Positions 32,812 to 41,519 of a stretch of 64,000 bases of DNA are shown piece by piece. Source of the DNA: SIG455 sp045659025 (GTDB taxonomy: Bacteria > Bacillota > Clostridia > UMGS1810); assembly GCA_045659025.1 (NCBI GenBank), contig JAZOWA010000034.1, positions 66,148 to 130,147 of the forward strand. The letters are read 5' to 3'. Below the pieces are notes generated by a model. It was not told where the DNA came from, made no database searches, and was given only the letters and a program-made list of their open reading frames with translations. Numbering within the stretch: position 1 is the first letter of the stretch; every line of letters starts with the position of its first letter. Position numbers and translations under genes: made by a program.

Positions 32812-34083
32812 TCAAATTTTGTCAAGTGCCTGACGGATATCGTCAATTATATCCTCTGCAGACTCAATACCGCAGGAGAATCTGATGAGATCAGGAGATA
32901 TACCTGCCTCAATGAGCTGTTCCTCGGTGAGCTGTCTGTGGGTGTGGCTTGCGGGGTGGAGCAGACAGGTCTTTGCGTCTGCTACGTGGGTGGCAATGCT
33001 TGCAAGCTTTAAGCTGTCCATAAACTTAATGGATTTCTCTCTACCGCCCTTAACGGCAAAGCAGAGTACACCGCAGGTGCCGTCGGGGAGATATTTCTGT
33101 GCCAGGTCATAGTATTTATCAGATTTAAGACCGGGATAATTTACCCAGGCAATCTTGTCGTTTGTGCTCAAAAACTCTGCTACTGCAAGAGCATTGTCAC
33201 AATGTCTCTTTACTCTCAGATGCAATGTTTCAAGACCTAAGTTAAGATAAAATGCATTCTGGGGAGACTGGATAGCACCGAAGTCACGCATGAGCTGAGA
33301 TGTCGCCTTGGTGATGTATGCACCTTTGCCGAACTTCTCGGTGTAGGTGATACCGTGATAAGACTCATCGGGAGTGGTAAGACCGGGGAACTTGTCTGCA
33401 TATTTTGCCCAGTCAAAGTTACCGCTGTCTACAATACATCCGCCTACGCCTACGCCCTGACCATCCATATACTTGGTGGTAGAGTGGGTAACGATATCTG
33501 CACCCCATTCAAAGGGACGGCAGTTAACGGGGGTTGCGAAGGTATTGTCCACAATGAGTGGCACTCCGTGGGAGTGAGCCAGACGGGCAAACTTCTCAAA
33601 GTCAAATATAGATACTGTGGGGTTGGTGATAGTCTCACCGAATCCCGCCTTGGTGTTGGGCTTGAAATACTTTGCCAACTCTTCCTCGGGAAGTGTCTGG
33701 TCTACGAAGGTGCATTCAATACCCATCTTCTTCATGGTAACTCCAAAGAGGTTGTATGTACCGCCATAGATAGATGATGAAGCAATGAAGTGGTCACCTG
33801 CTTCGCAGATGTTGAATATTGCATAGAAGTTGGCAGACTGGCCTGATGATGTGAGCATAGCTGCCACGCCGCCCTCAAGAGCGCAGATTTTCTCTGCCAC
33901 CTTGTCATTGGTGGGGTTCTGAAGACGGGTGTAGAAGTAACCTGATGCCTCAAGGTCAAAGAGTTTGCCCATTTCATCGCTTGAATCGTAGGCAAAGGTA
34001 GTGCTCTGATATATGGGCAACTGTCTTGCCTCGCCTTTTGCGGGTTTGTAACCCTCGTGGAGAAGCATTGTATCAATTTTCAT
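32812..34083 (-). CDS. metY: O-acetylhomoserine sulfhydrylase, Cys/Met-metabolism PLP family
   Basis: PLP enzyme (423 aa) that makes homocysteine from O-acetylhomoserine and sulfide. Motifs: SGYFYTRLQNPTNDKVAEKI, ALEGGVAAMLTSSGQSANFY, VDNTFATPVNCRP and the PLP-lysine segment HSTTKYMDGQGVGVGG. The C-terminal LLHPASHTHRQLTEEQL and FSCGIESAEDIIDDI fit the OAH sulfhydrylase branch better than cystathionine synthases. AGGAGG precedes the ATG. Last gene of the yitT-to-metY cluster; no SAM riboswitch is present in the 17-bp gap upstream. Confidence 0.92.
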   Translation of the reverse strand: MKIDTMLLHEGYKPAKGEARQLPIYQSTTFAYDSSDEMGKLFDLEASGYFYTRLQNPTNDKVAEKICALEGGVAAMLTSSGQSANFYAIFNICEAGDHFIASSSIYGGTYNLFGVTMKKMGIECTFVDQTLPEEELAKYFKPNTKAGFGETITNPTVSIFDFEKFARLAHSHGVPLIVDNTFATPVNCRPFEWGADIVTHSTTKYMDGQGVGVGGCIVDSGNFDWAKYADKFPGLTTPDESYHGITYTEKFGKGAYITKATSQLMRDFGAIQSPQNAFYLNLGLETLHLRVKRHCDNALAVAEFLSTNDKIAWVNYPGLKSDKYYDLAQKYLPDGTCGVLCFAVKGGREKSIKFMDSLKLASIATHVADAKTCLLHPASHTHRQLTEEQLIEAGISPDLIRFSCGIESAEDIIDDIRQALDKI

Positions 34084-34100
34084 TTGTATAACCTCCTTGG

Positions 34101-35315
34101 TTAATTGAATATAAACATATATTTAAATATGGCTTTTAACATATCCATAAAAGATATCTGGTTTGTGGCTTTGCTTTCGAAAACCTTTTTGATTCCCTCG
34201 AGCTCCGCCTTTGCATTATCTGTCACGTTATCTCCCCATAAGGAAGAATAACTAAACATCATCACTCCGTCACAGTTATCTCTGTTTCTTAAGTATCGTA
34301 ACTGTCTGGCAAGGATGTCGGTATTATCAATCCATTCCGTCTTGCCTTCTCCCGCCCATTTATCCTCCAGCCCCGATTTGTACGGTGCCATACCGATATA
34401 CAGGTCGGGATAGGTGCAGAGGTCTATCCATCTGTTTGCCGTTTCATTAAAGGGCAGGACAGAGTTTGTGAATCCAAAATAAATCTGGGGTGTTATATAG
34501 TCTGCATATCCTTCCTCGGTGCACCACGTTTTGACGTCGGCAAACAGGGTGGAGTAGTTCTTTTCAATATCTGCATTGGGACTTATACCAAACAGCACAT
34601 CAGGATTTATACTCTTAATAGCTTTGTATGTGTCCCGTATAAGTGTATTCACATTTTCAAGTCGCCACGAGGCAAGGTCATCTTTGCTTCCTGACGCCGT
34701 GTAGGATGACTTGTCAAAGCTCTCATCCGCCGTGGGATAGAAATAATCGTCAAAGTGTATGCCGTCTATATCGTATTTTGATACAATCTCGCACACGCCT
34801 TTTATTATGTAATCCCTCGCATCAGCGGATGCGGGGTTAAAGTAAAGACCACCGTTATACTCGCACACCCTCTCATCCCCATACTGTTCTCTCCACACTA
34901 AAGGCACAGAGGAGTGGGTCACATTGGTGGGTGCACCTATGCGGTAGGGATTAATCCAAGCGTGAATATCAAGGCCTCTTCTCCGCGCAGTCTCGCACAT
35001 GATTGTGAAAGGGTCATACCCGGGAGATACCCCCGCTTCACCACAGACGAATCTGGAATAGGGGAAAATCGTGGAATCATAAAAAGCGTCGGAGAAAGCT
35101 CTTGCGTGGAATATGATGGTGTTAAATCCGTCATCTGCGATATTTTTGCATATCTCATCGGCTTTTAATCGGTAGTCCGATTCATTCAAAGCAAAAAGAT
35201 TACTTTTGTAATCCTGATAGGAAAACCACACACCCCGCATTTCTCCACTGTCGGCAAAGGCTGTGGCAGACAGAAGGATAAGAACTGCGATAATCATCAA
35301 TAATATCCGTTTCAT
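34101..35315 (-). CDS. Secreted glycoside-hydrolase-like protein, GHL10 (DUF187) family
   Basis: Extracytoplasmic TIM-barrel protein (404 aa) of the GHL10 family, related to glycoside hydrolases; the substrate is unknown. Start MKRILLMIIAVLILLSATAF follows GAGGGGGAAGG and gives a signal peptide ending near FADS. Barrel features include RGVWFSYQDY, FNTIIFHARAFSDAFY, GLDIHAWINPYRIG, DIDGIHFDDYFYPT (candidate acidic catalytic residues) and YADYITPQIYFGF. The C-terminus is hydrophobic (AIFKYMFIFN). It sits between pfp and metY without obvious functional link. Confidence 0.88.
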   Translation of the reverse strand: MKRILLMIIAVLILLSATAFADSGEMRGVWFSYQDYKSNLFALNESDYRLKADEICKNIADDGFNTIIFHARAFSDAFYDSTIFPYSRFVCGEAGVSPGYDPFTIMCETARRRGLDIHAWINPYRIGAPTNVTHSSVPLVWREQYGDERVCEYNGGLYFNPASADARDYIIKGVCEIVSKYDIDGIHFDDYFYPTADESFDKSSYTASGSKDDLASWRLENVNTLIRDTYKAIKSINPDVLFGISPNADIEKNYSTLFADVKTWCTEEGYADYITPQIYFGFTNSVLPFNETANRWIDLCTYPDLYIGMAPYKSGLEDKWAGEGKTEWIDNTDILARQLRYLRNRDNCDGVMMFSYSSLWGDNVTDNAKAELEGIKKVFESKATNQISFMDMLKAIFKYMFIFN

Positions 35316-35343
35316 TTCCTTCCCCCTCACAATAGTTACAGTA

Positions 35344-36540
35344 TCAGGACTTTCTTATAAGATGCACGGGCATTCCGCTCTGTGTGGGAGCAGAAACCTC
35401 GCCTGCAATAAGGGGGGCGGCATATTCGATAAACTTGCCTGTCACGCCGTTACCCTCAGTGGTTATAAATTCATCAGGCACCTTCTTCTCGGAGTTTGCA
35501 ATGCCCTCAATGGATACCGCCTCAATCTCACAGGTAAAGGGTGCGTAATTTGTATGCTTGTATGCCATCATAATGGCGGTTTTGCCTTCCTCGGCAGATT
35601 TTACGGCGCTTCTGCCTATCATAACAGACAGAGCCATATCCGTTTCAGACATAAGGTGGGATGCACATCTCTGGGAGAGGTTGAGTTCAACCGCTCTTGC
35701 CTTGCATCCGATTTCTTCTTTAATAAGATTTTCAAGCACCTTTCCCGCACCACCAAGCTGGCTGTGACCAAAGGTATCGTTGGCAAAGGTGGCACTCTTG
35801 GATATATATTCACCGCTTTCGTCTCTTATGCCCTCGGAAATTGCCACTACCACGCTCTTTTTCTTTGCGATCACGTCTTTGACGTCTGCGATGAATTTGT
35901 CCTTGGTAAAGGGACGTTCGGGAAGATATATAAGGTCGGGAGTGGTGTTGCCGTTGCAACGGGCAAGCACAGATGATGCAGCAAGCCAGCCTGCATTTCT
36001 GCCCATTATCTCAATGATGGTTACAGATTCAAGGTCATAGCAGGTGCAGTCTCTGGTAATCTCCATTACGGATGTGGCAATATATTTTGCCGCAGAGCCG
36101 AATCCCGGGCAATGGTCGGTGATGCAAAGGTCGTTGTCAATGGTCTTGGGCACACCGATTACCTGCACGCCGTGCTCTGCACCCTTAACGGATAACTTTG
36201 CTACCGTATCCATAGAATCGTTACCGCCTATGTAGAAGAAGTATCCGATATTGTGGGACTTCATCACCTCAAAGGCTCTGTCCATATCCTCTTCGTTGAT
36301 ACGCTTTCTGCAGGAGCCGAGATACGCACCGGGAGTGGTTCTCAAAATCTCAATATCATTTTTTGAGAGGGTCTCGTTAAGGTTCATAAGATTATCCGAT
36401 AAAATACCGTCAATTCCGTTAACCGCACCATAGAGGGTGCCGATTTTATTTGATGCAAAGCATTGCTCTATCACACCCGAAAGAGTGGCATTGATTACGG
36501 CGGTAGGTCCGCCGGATTGTCCTACGACAGCGTTTTTCAT
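35344..36540 (-). CDS. pfp: 6-phosphofructokinase, probably pyrophosphate-dependent
   Basis: Phosphorylates fructose 6-phosphate (398 aa). The start MKNAVVGQSGGPTAVINATL is 9 bp from AGGAGG; an ATG directly abutting the site is rejected. ATP-dependent enzymes have GGDGS and PGTIDND; here the equivalents are GGNDSMDT and PKTIDNDL. An aspartate at the position of Gly104 and a lysine at that of Gly124 (E. coli numbering) are the known marks of PPi use. IIEIMGRNAGWLAA is also family-typical. It follows the CpXC gene by 1 bp. Confidence 0.9.
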   Translation of the reverse strand: MKNAVVGQSGGPTAVINATLSGVIEQCFASNKIGTLYGAVNGIDGILSDNLMNLNETLSKNDIEILRTTPGAYLGSCRKRINEEDMDRAFEVMKSHNIGYFFYIGGNDSMDTVAKLSVKGAEHGVQVIGVPKTIDNDLCITDHCPGFGSAAKYIATSVMEITRDCTCYDLESVTIIEIMGRNAGWLAASSVLARCNGNTTPDLIYLPERPFTKDKFIADVKDVIAKKKSVVVAISEGIRDESGEYISKSATFANDTFGHSQLGGAGKVLENLIKEEIGCKARAVELNLSQRCASHLMSETDMALSVMIGRSAVKSAEEGKTAIMMAYKHTNYAPFTCEIEAVSIEGIANSEKKVPDEFITTEGNGVTGKFIEYAAPLIAGEVSAPTQSGMPVHLIRKS

Positions 36541-36541
36541 A

Positions 36542-37186
36542 TTATACATCCTCCTGATTTTGAGCCTTTGCCCAGTTGATGTCAATTTCTTTCCATTCCG
36601 TTATGAATGCATCTGCGGTTTCTTTTTCAAACCGCTTGTATTCACCGCGATAAGCTTCAAAGGGGACCCTTTGCTCACGGATTTTCCGGTCATACTCATC
36701 ATATATGCCAAAAATCATTCCGTTCCCGTCGGCACTGTCTAAGATAATCTTTGTGTTATCCTCGGTGCCTGAGGTGGATTTCACATATTTATATTTTACA
36801 GTTTCCAAAGCCCTATCGTCAAGGTCAAATTCAAAAATCCTCACTTTTTCAATAAGGCATATAAATTCTCTCACAATACGCAGACGTATGTAGGGTTTGC
36901 CCAATATATCAAATATTGCATTTTTCTCCCTCGGTGGTTTTATGTCTTGACCTATTGAGGCTACGGCATAGCCTTTGTCAAAGTTGAAAACCACGCATCC
37001 CTGTTCGAAATAGAACTTCTCTTTGCAATGAGGACAGGTGATAAGATTCGCCTCACCTGCCAACACCTTTCGGAATACGGATATATTTTCTTTTGCGCTT
37101 ATGACGCGGGGGGATATGCTTACAGAATCAATGTACACTTTGCATAGCGGACAGAATGCGGGAGAAGAAAGGTTCTCTGTGTTCAT
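36542..37186 (-). CDS. CpXC-domain protein of unknown function
   Basis: Cytoplasmic protein (214 aa) with an N-terminal CpXC-type zinc-binding region: CPLC near residues 12-15 and CPHC near 51-54, typical of the CpXC domain. The rest is a mixed alpha/beta region rich in charged residues with no recognised motif. Start MNTENLSSPAFCPLCK follows AGGTGGG and overlaps the holA stop by 4 bp (ATGA). Tight coupling to holA and pfp suggests constitutive expression; function is unknown. Confidence 0.75.
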   Translation of the reverse strand: MNTENLSSPAFCPLCKVYIDSVSISPRVISAKENISVFRKVLAGEANLITCPHCKEKFYFEQGCVVFNFDKGYAVASIGQDIKPPREKNAIFDILGKPYIRLRIVREFICLIEKVRIFEFDLDDRALETVKYKYVKSTSGTEDNTKIILDSADGNGMIFGIYDEYDRKIREQRVPFEAYRGEYKRFEKETADAFITEWKEIDINWAKAQNQEDV

Positions 37187-38184
37187 CTTCCCACCTGCAT
37201 AAGATTGGTGGCAAGTTTCTCCACCACAAGCCAAGGCTCACACAGACCGCCCTTGATCTCGTCGTCTGCTTCTTTGCATAAAAATATTGCTTCGTCAAGG
37301 TCATCAAGGGAAAATTTCTTTGCGGTTGCAATATGCTTTTTAATCACAAAATCCCTTGTCTTTGTCCTGCTTGCAATCTCTGCTACAGAGAAATCCCTCT
37401 GCAATATCTTTGCCTTGCGGAGTAGTGAATACTGCCTGAATATGAGGGATATGAGTACAACGGGTTGCTCCTTCAATGTTTTAAGGTCTGCAATTTGCTG
37501 TACTACCTGTTTTGACTTGCCTGCTACGATATTGTCAATGAGTTCAAATATTCTGCCTTCAAGACTTCTGCAGATACACTCCTCCACCGCCCTGCGGGAT
37601 ATGAGTTCGTCACCATCTTTGGCATAGGCGATAAGTTTTTCCGCCTCGCCCTTGAGGAGATACATACCGGTACCCACATTTTCTATTACAAAGATTATAT
37701 CATCCTTTGTCATTTTCTTACCGCCACTTGCGATACGACGTGCAAACCAGTTGATAAGCTCCGCCTCTTTCTGTGTGGGGAACTCTTCTGCTGTGTGGTT
37801 AGATGATATTGCTTTGAAAAGTGATTTTCTTTTGTCAACTTCGCTTTCGCAAAATACCACTACCGCATAGTCAGGGAGATTTGAAAGGGTGTCAAGCCAG
37901 AACTTCACATCACCCTCGCTTGCCTTGGCAAATATACCGCTGTTTTTAATTACCAGTACCTTCTTATCCGCCATGAAAGGAAAGGAAAGCATAAATTCCG
38001 CTACTTTGTCGTTGTCGATTTTCTCGTTGTTTATTTTAAGCAGATTGAATTCCACAGGTCCCTCTTGGGTGCAAAGGCTCACAATACTGTCAGTATAAAA
38101 ATCCTTGAGGTAATCCTCTTCGCCGTATATGAGGTATGCGCCTGATACGGACTTGTCTTTAATCTGTTCTTTTATGCTTTTCAA
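37183..38184 (-). CDS. holA: DNA polymerase III delta subunit HolA
   Basis: Clamp-loader subunit that opens the beta clamp (333 aa). N-terminal SGAYLIYGEEDYLKDFYTDSI and ADKKVLVIKNSGIF, then NWFARRIASGGKKM and LLKGEAEKLIAYA, are characteristic of HolA. TTG at 38184 is preferred because AAGGAAGGTG is 6 bp upstream; a GTG at 38193 would abut the site and overlap comEC by 8 bp. It follows comEC, the common clostridial comEC-holA order. Confidence 0.93.
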   Translation of the reverse strand: MKSIKEQIKDKSVSGAYLIYGEEDYLKDFYTDSIVSLCTQEGPVEFNLLKINNEKIDNDKVAEFMLSFPFMADKKVLVIKNSGIFAKASEGDVKFWLDTLSNLPDYAVVVFCESEVDKRKSLFKAISSNHTAEEFPTQKEAELINWFARRIASGGKKMTKDDIIFVIENVGTGMYLLKGEAEKLIAYAKDGDELISRRAVEECICRSLEGRIFELIDNIVAGKSKQVVQQIADLKTLKEQPVVLISLIFRQYSLLRKAKILQRDFSVAEIASRTKTRDFVIKKHIATAKKFSLDDLDEAIFLCKEADDEIKGGLCEPWLVVEKLATNLMQVGR

Positions 38185-38185
38185 A

Positions 38186-40489
38186 TTACTCACCTTCCTT
38201 TATCTCCGTCACACCGCCTCTTATAGTGATGCGGGGTGGTGCGGAGCCGATAGGGTAGAACACAGTATTTCTGTTATATAAAAATTCTTTTAATCTGTCA
38301 TAATTGCCCGGTGAAAATGACTTCTCAAACGCAAACACACTTTCAGGAGATATTGCACTTATAAGCTCTTCATCGGTGTTGGGGTATCTGCTTTTTCCCG
38401 ACATCTTCACAATATCAAACTTTTCCCCATTGATGCGCTCGGTAATCAACCGATTGTCATAGGAGTCGGCATTGCCGAGGAAGAGCAATCTCTTCCCATC
38501 GTACGATAGTTCAAATACCATATTCCCTTTGCATCCGCTTATGTCAGGGTCAGGGGACAGTATGGAGATTTCGGTCCTCTCATTTGGTGAAAACTCATCA
38601 CCCAAATGCACCTCATATACCTTTGTGCCTTTCTGCTCTGCCTCTTTGAGCAAGAGCCCTCTTGCAGAGTGGGTGCTTTCCATAGGGTAATAAGGCACAA
38701 CCAGGGTGTCGATCCTAACCAAATCTGCAAGGGAGATGTAATTATACACACTTCCCTCGGTGATAGTGGAGATCATCAGGTAATCAATTTTGTATATGCT
38801 CTTTCTTGTGAGATGCTTCTTTATAGTTGCGGCACTATCACTATTGTTGTGGGAGTTGCCACAATCAACGAGCATGTTTATATTGTCAATTTTGATGAGT
38901 GAACATTCTCCCCGAGGCAGATTGATAAAATCTATTTCGAGGGATTTGCTTATAGGAAATGTGAGGGTTGAGGATATGACCACACAAGCCACACTCGTTG
39001 TGATAAATCGCTTAATCCCATCCTTTGATGATACAATGAGCCATATTCCGCCAACCACAGCGATTAAAACGATAACTATTCTGATCATTGTGCCGATACC
39101 CAGATCCTCCTGGGCAAAAGGCAGAGATGATGCTAAAGATGACACCTTGAATATAATCTTTGTAAGGAGCCACACTCCTCCTGATACGAACGAGGACATA
39201 ATGTGCAGGGGCGATATGAAAAATATCAATCCCAGCACCATCAGAGGAAGCATAAGGGGGACTACAATAATGTTTGTGATAGGGGATATTACAGAGAATG
39301 TCCCGAAATATATTGCCGTAAGCGGTGCAGACATAATCTGTGCCGATAACGTGACTGCAATAAGATCGCTCCAATATCCTTCCTTCATAACTCGGCGGAG
39401 TAGGGATTTGATATACGGGGTAAATATCACTATACCAAGTACCGCTGTGGCAGATAGTGATAGTCGCACATCATACAGGGCAAAGGGATGGGCTATTAGA
39501 AGTACAAGTAATGCAAGGGATAGGTTGTTAACGGAGTCTCCGTCTCTGCCAAGCAGGGCAGAACTGTTTGCCGCCACAAGCATAAGCAACGCTCGTCGCA
39601 CCGACGGGGTGAATCCCGTCAATATGGCAGCAAACACACCGCAGACAATACTCACTACTGCTATAATGGTATGGCGGTGTTTCAGTTTCTTTATCCCCAT
39701 AGCGATAAATAATGCCAGGGCTATATACACTATCAATGAAAGATGCAATCCCGATACCGAGGTGATATGGGATATTCCCGAGCGGGTTATGTCTTCTTTC
39801 AGGTCTTCCGGCATGTTGGCCTTTTCGCCGAGGAAAACCGCTTTCACGAAGAAGGCAGTATCGTCATTGAAGTATGTGTCACATTTTTTGACAAGGCGAT
39901 CCCTCAGGGCATATATGCCAAGGGATATTTTCGGTGCCTTCTCATAGGTGCCGTGATTTGTAACGGCAAAGTCCTCTGCATTGCAGATTACAGATACCCC
40001 TTGACCAAGAAGGTATCTCCGTGTACCTGATGATCCACCTTTCTGAGGCAGGGCGAGGGTAGTCTTGAATTCCAGTCTGTCACCGTATTTTGCAATATTG
40101 CCCTCGGAGCGAAGATTGCAATATACCATCGCATTGTCGGATAGGGAATACTCTTCACCCTTGTATTTTGCAGAGAGCATTTTCACAGGATAGGTCACTC
40201 TGCTATCGGATTGGGAGGGCGTGCCGTTTACAAAGCATTCCAGGGTGATGGGCTTATCCACCATTGGATAGAAGCTTTTGTCCTCTATGCTCATAGCGTT
40301 CTCGCACAGACAAAATGCCATTATACTGAAAATAACGGCAACGACCGAAGTCGTCACCGATTTTTTGGCAAATATTCTGATGATTGGGATGATAAGGGCA
40401 ATAAGCAGACAAATATCGATATACGGAGTATCAAAGGATAGACACACCATAAGCATAGCAGTCGTTGCCCATGTGAAAAACCTTGCCAT
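38186..40489 (-). CDS. comEC: ComEC/Rec2 family competence DNA channel protein
   Basis: Polytopic membrane protein (767 aa) that forms the DNA uptake channel in transformation. Domain order: N-terminal hydrophobic and DUF4131-like region, the Competence domain with many helices (GISHITSVSGLHLSLIVYIA, GFTPSVRRALLMLVAANSSA), and a C-terminal metallo-beta-lactamase-like domain (LVDCGNSHNNSDSA, LVVPYYPMESTHSARG, MVFELSYDGKRLLFLGNAD). The usual HxHxDH metal motif of the MBL domain is degenerate here. No comEA is in the window. Confidence 0.93.
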   Translation of the reverse strand: MARFFTWATTAMLMVCLSFDTPYIDICLLIALIIPIIRIFAKKSVTTSVVAVIFSIMAFCLCENAMSIEDKSFYPMVDKPITLECFVNGTPSQSDSRVTYPVKMLSAKYKGEEYSLSDNAMVYCNLRSEGNIAKYGDRLEFKTTLALPQKGGSSGTRRYLLGQGVSVICNAEDFAVTNHGTYEKAPKISLGIYALRDRLVKKCDTYFNDDTAFFVKAVFLGEKANMPEDLKEDITRSGISHITSVSGLHLSLIVYIALALFIAMGIKKLKHRHTIIAVVSIVCGVFAAILTGFTPSVRRALLMLVAANSSALLGRDGDSVNNLSLALLVLLIAHPFALYDVRLSLSATAVLGIVIFTPYIKSLLRRVMKEGYWSDLIAVTLSAQIMSAPLTAIYFGTFSVISPITNIIVVPLMLPLMVLGLIFFISPLHIMSSFVSGGVWLLTKIIFKVSSLASSLPFAQEDLGIGTMIRIVIVLIAVVGGIWLIVSSKDGIKRFITTSVACVVISSTLTFPISKSLEIDFINLPRGECSLIKIDNINMLVDCGNSHNNSDSAATIKKHLTRKSIYKIDYLMISTITEGSVYNYISLADLVRIDTLVVPYYPMESTHSARGLLLKEAEQKGTKVYEVHLGDEFSPNERTEISILSPDPDISGCKGNMVFELSYDGKRLLFLGNADSYDNRLITERINGEKFDIVKMSGKSRYPNTDEELISAISPESVFAFEKSFSPGNYDRLKEFLYNRNTVFYPIGSAPPRITIRGGVTEIKEGE

Positions 40490-40495
40490 ACTCTC

Positions 40496-41353
40496 TTAGA
40501 AATATCTTCTGAAACCGTTGCCGATTATCTGCTGTGATTCGGAGAATATTATGAATGACGATTCGTCAACCCCGAGAATTACATCCTGAAATGCGGTCAT
40601 TTCGTTAGCTTTAAGCGCACATACCAGCACCTGCTTATTCTGCATCGTGTATCCGCCCTTGGCGTCTATTATGGTGACACCTCTGGGTGATGAGGATGTG
40701 AGTGCTTTTGCTACGTCTTCACCCTTATCGGTGATTACAAATGCCAGCTTGGATATGTTAAGACGGGCGATGAACCAGTCAACCGTGTATGTAGATACAA
40801 AAAGGGCAAGTATGCCATAGAGCGCCAGATCCACTTCCTTGTAGGTCATAAGAGCCGCCACTATGATGAATGCGTCCACACCCAATATTACCTTGCCGAT
40901 GGGGATGTTTGGTGCAAGGGCCTGAAGGTATCTGCCCAATATATCGGTGCCGCCTGTGGAGATTCCCTGGATAAAGCACAACGCCATACCGAGACCATAG
41001 AGCACACCGCCAAAGAGCGCCGCCAAAAGGGGATTGCTTGTAAATGGCGGAAAGAAAGCCATGAAGAAATCTGTCACAAGACCGATCATTGCAGAGTTAA
41101 GGAAAGAGGGGATGAGGAACTTGATGCCCAATCGTCTTACGGAAATCAACGCAAATATCAGGTTTATAACGATAAGTGATATACTCACGTTGAGGTGGCA
41201 GGTGTGGTAGAGGATATTGGCAATACCCGTCACACCGCCGTTTACGATTTTGTTGGGGAGGTAGCAGTATATAGCGAAACCTACTATGATGTTGGAGAAC
41301 ATCATAATAAGGATTTTTTTGATAAATTCAGACCTTGGTTTTGGGTTAGTCAT
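40496..41353 (-). CDS. YitT family membrane protein (DUF161/DUF2179)
   Basis: Integral membrane protein (285 aa) with about five to six helices and a C-terminal cytosolic DUF2179 domain (residues about 205-285: SSPRGVTIIDAKGGYTMQNK, LVCALKANEMTAFQDVI). The N-terminal half shows KIVNGGVTGIANILYH and IQGISTGGTDILGRYLQ, both YitT hallmarks. Function unknown; a transport role is often proposed. It heads the minus-strand cluster to metY, 6 bp before comEC, with its own promoter. Confidence 0.92.
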   Translation of the reverse strand: MTNPKPRSEFIKKILIMMFSNIIVGFAIYCYLPNKIVNGGVTGIANILYHTCHLNVSISLIVINLIFALISVRRLGIKFLIPSFLNSAMIGLVTDFFMAFFPPFTSNPLLAALFGGVLYGLGMALCFIQGISTGGTDILGRYLQALAPNIPIGKVILGVDAFIIVAALMTYKEVDLALYGILALFVSTYTVDWFIARLNISKLAFVITDKGEDVAKALTSSSPRGVTIIDAKGGYTMQNKQVLVCALKANEMTAFQDVILGVDESSFIIFSESQQIIGNGFRRYF

Positions 41354-41387
41354 ACGGAGTGCCCTCTTTCTTGAAATTTACTATAAT

Positions 41388-41416
41388 ATTTTACCAAAAG
41401 AAACGGAGTTTGTCTA
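41388..41416 (-). promoter_or_regulatory. Promoter of yitT-comEC-holA cluster
   Basis: On the minus strand TAGACA (41411-41416), 17 bp, TAAAAT (41388-41393), 34 bp before the start codon. Confidence 0.65.
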
Positions 41417-41440
41417 TATATTTGTCGATTTTTTGGATTT

Positions 41441-41469
41441 TTGTTTTCCTTATTGTCACGAGGTATAAT
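41441..41469 (+). promoter_or_regulatory. Promoter of the pseudo-carboxypeptidase gene
   Basis: TTGTTT (41441-41446), 17 bp, TATAAT (41464-41469), 50 bp before the ATG, divergent to the yitT promoter. Confidence 0.6.
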
Positions 41470-41519
41470 TTATGGTAAAATAATATATTATAAATTCATT
41501 TTTCTGAAAGGAATATGAT

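Noticed and set aside
34084..34100. SAM riboswitch before metY
   Set aside because: Only 17 bp separate the upstream gene from metY, so no riboswitch can fit; metY is transcribed from upstream.
38790..39947. 385-codon open frame opposite comEC on the plus strand
   Set aside because: It lies wholly antisense to a clear ComEC coding sequence, has no ribosome site and no recognisable protein features; it reflects codon bias of the true gene.
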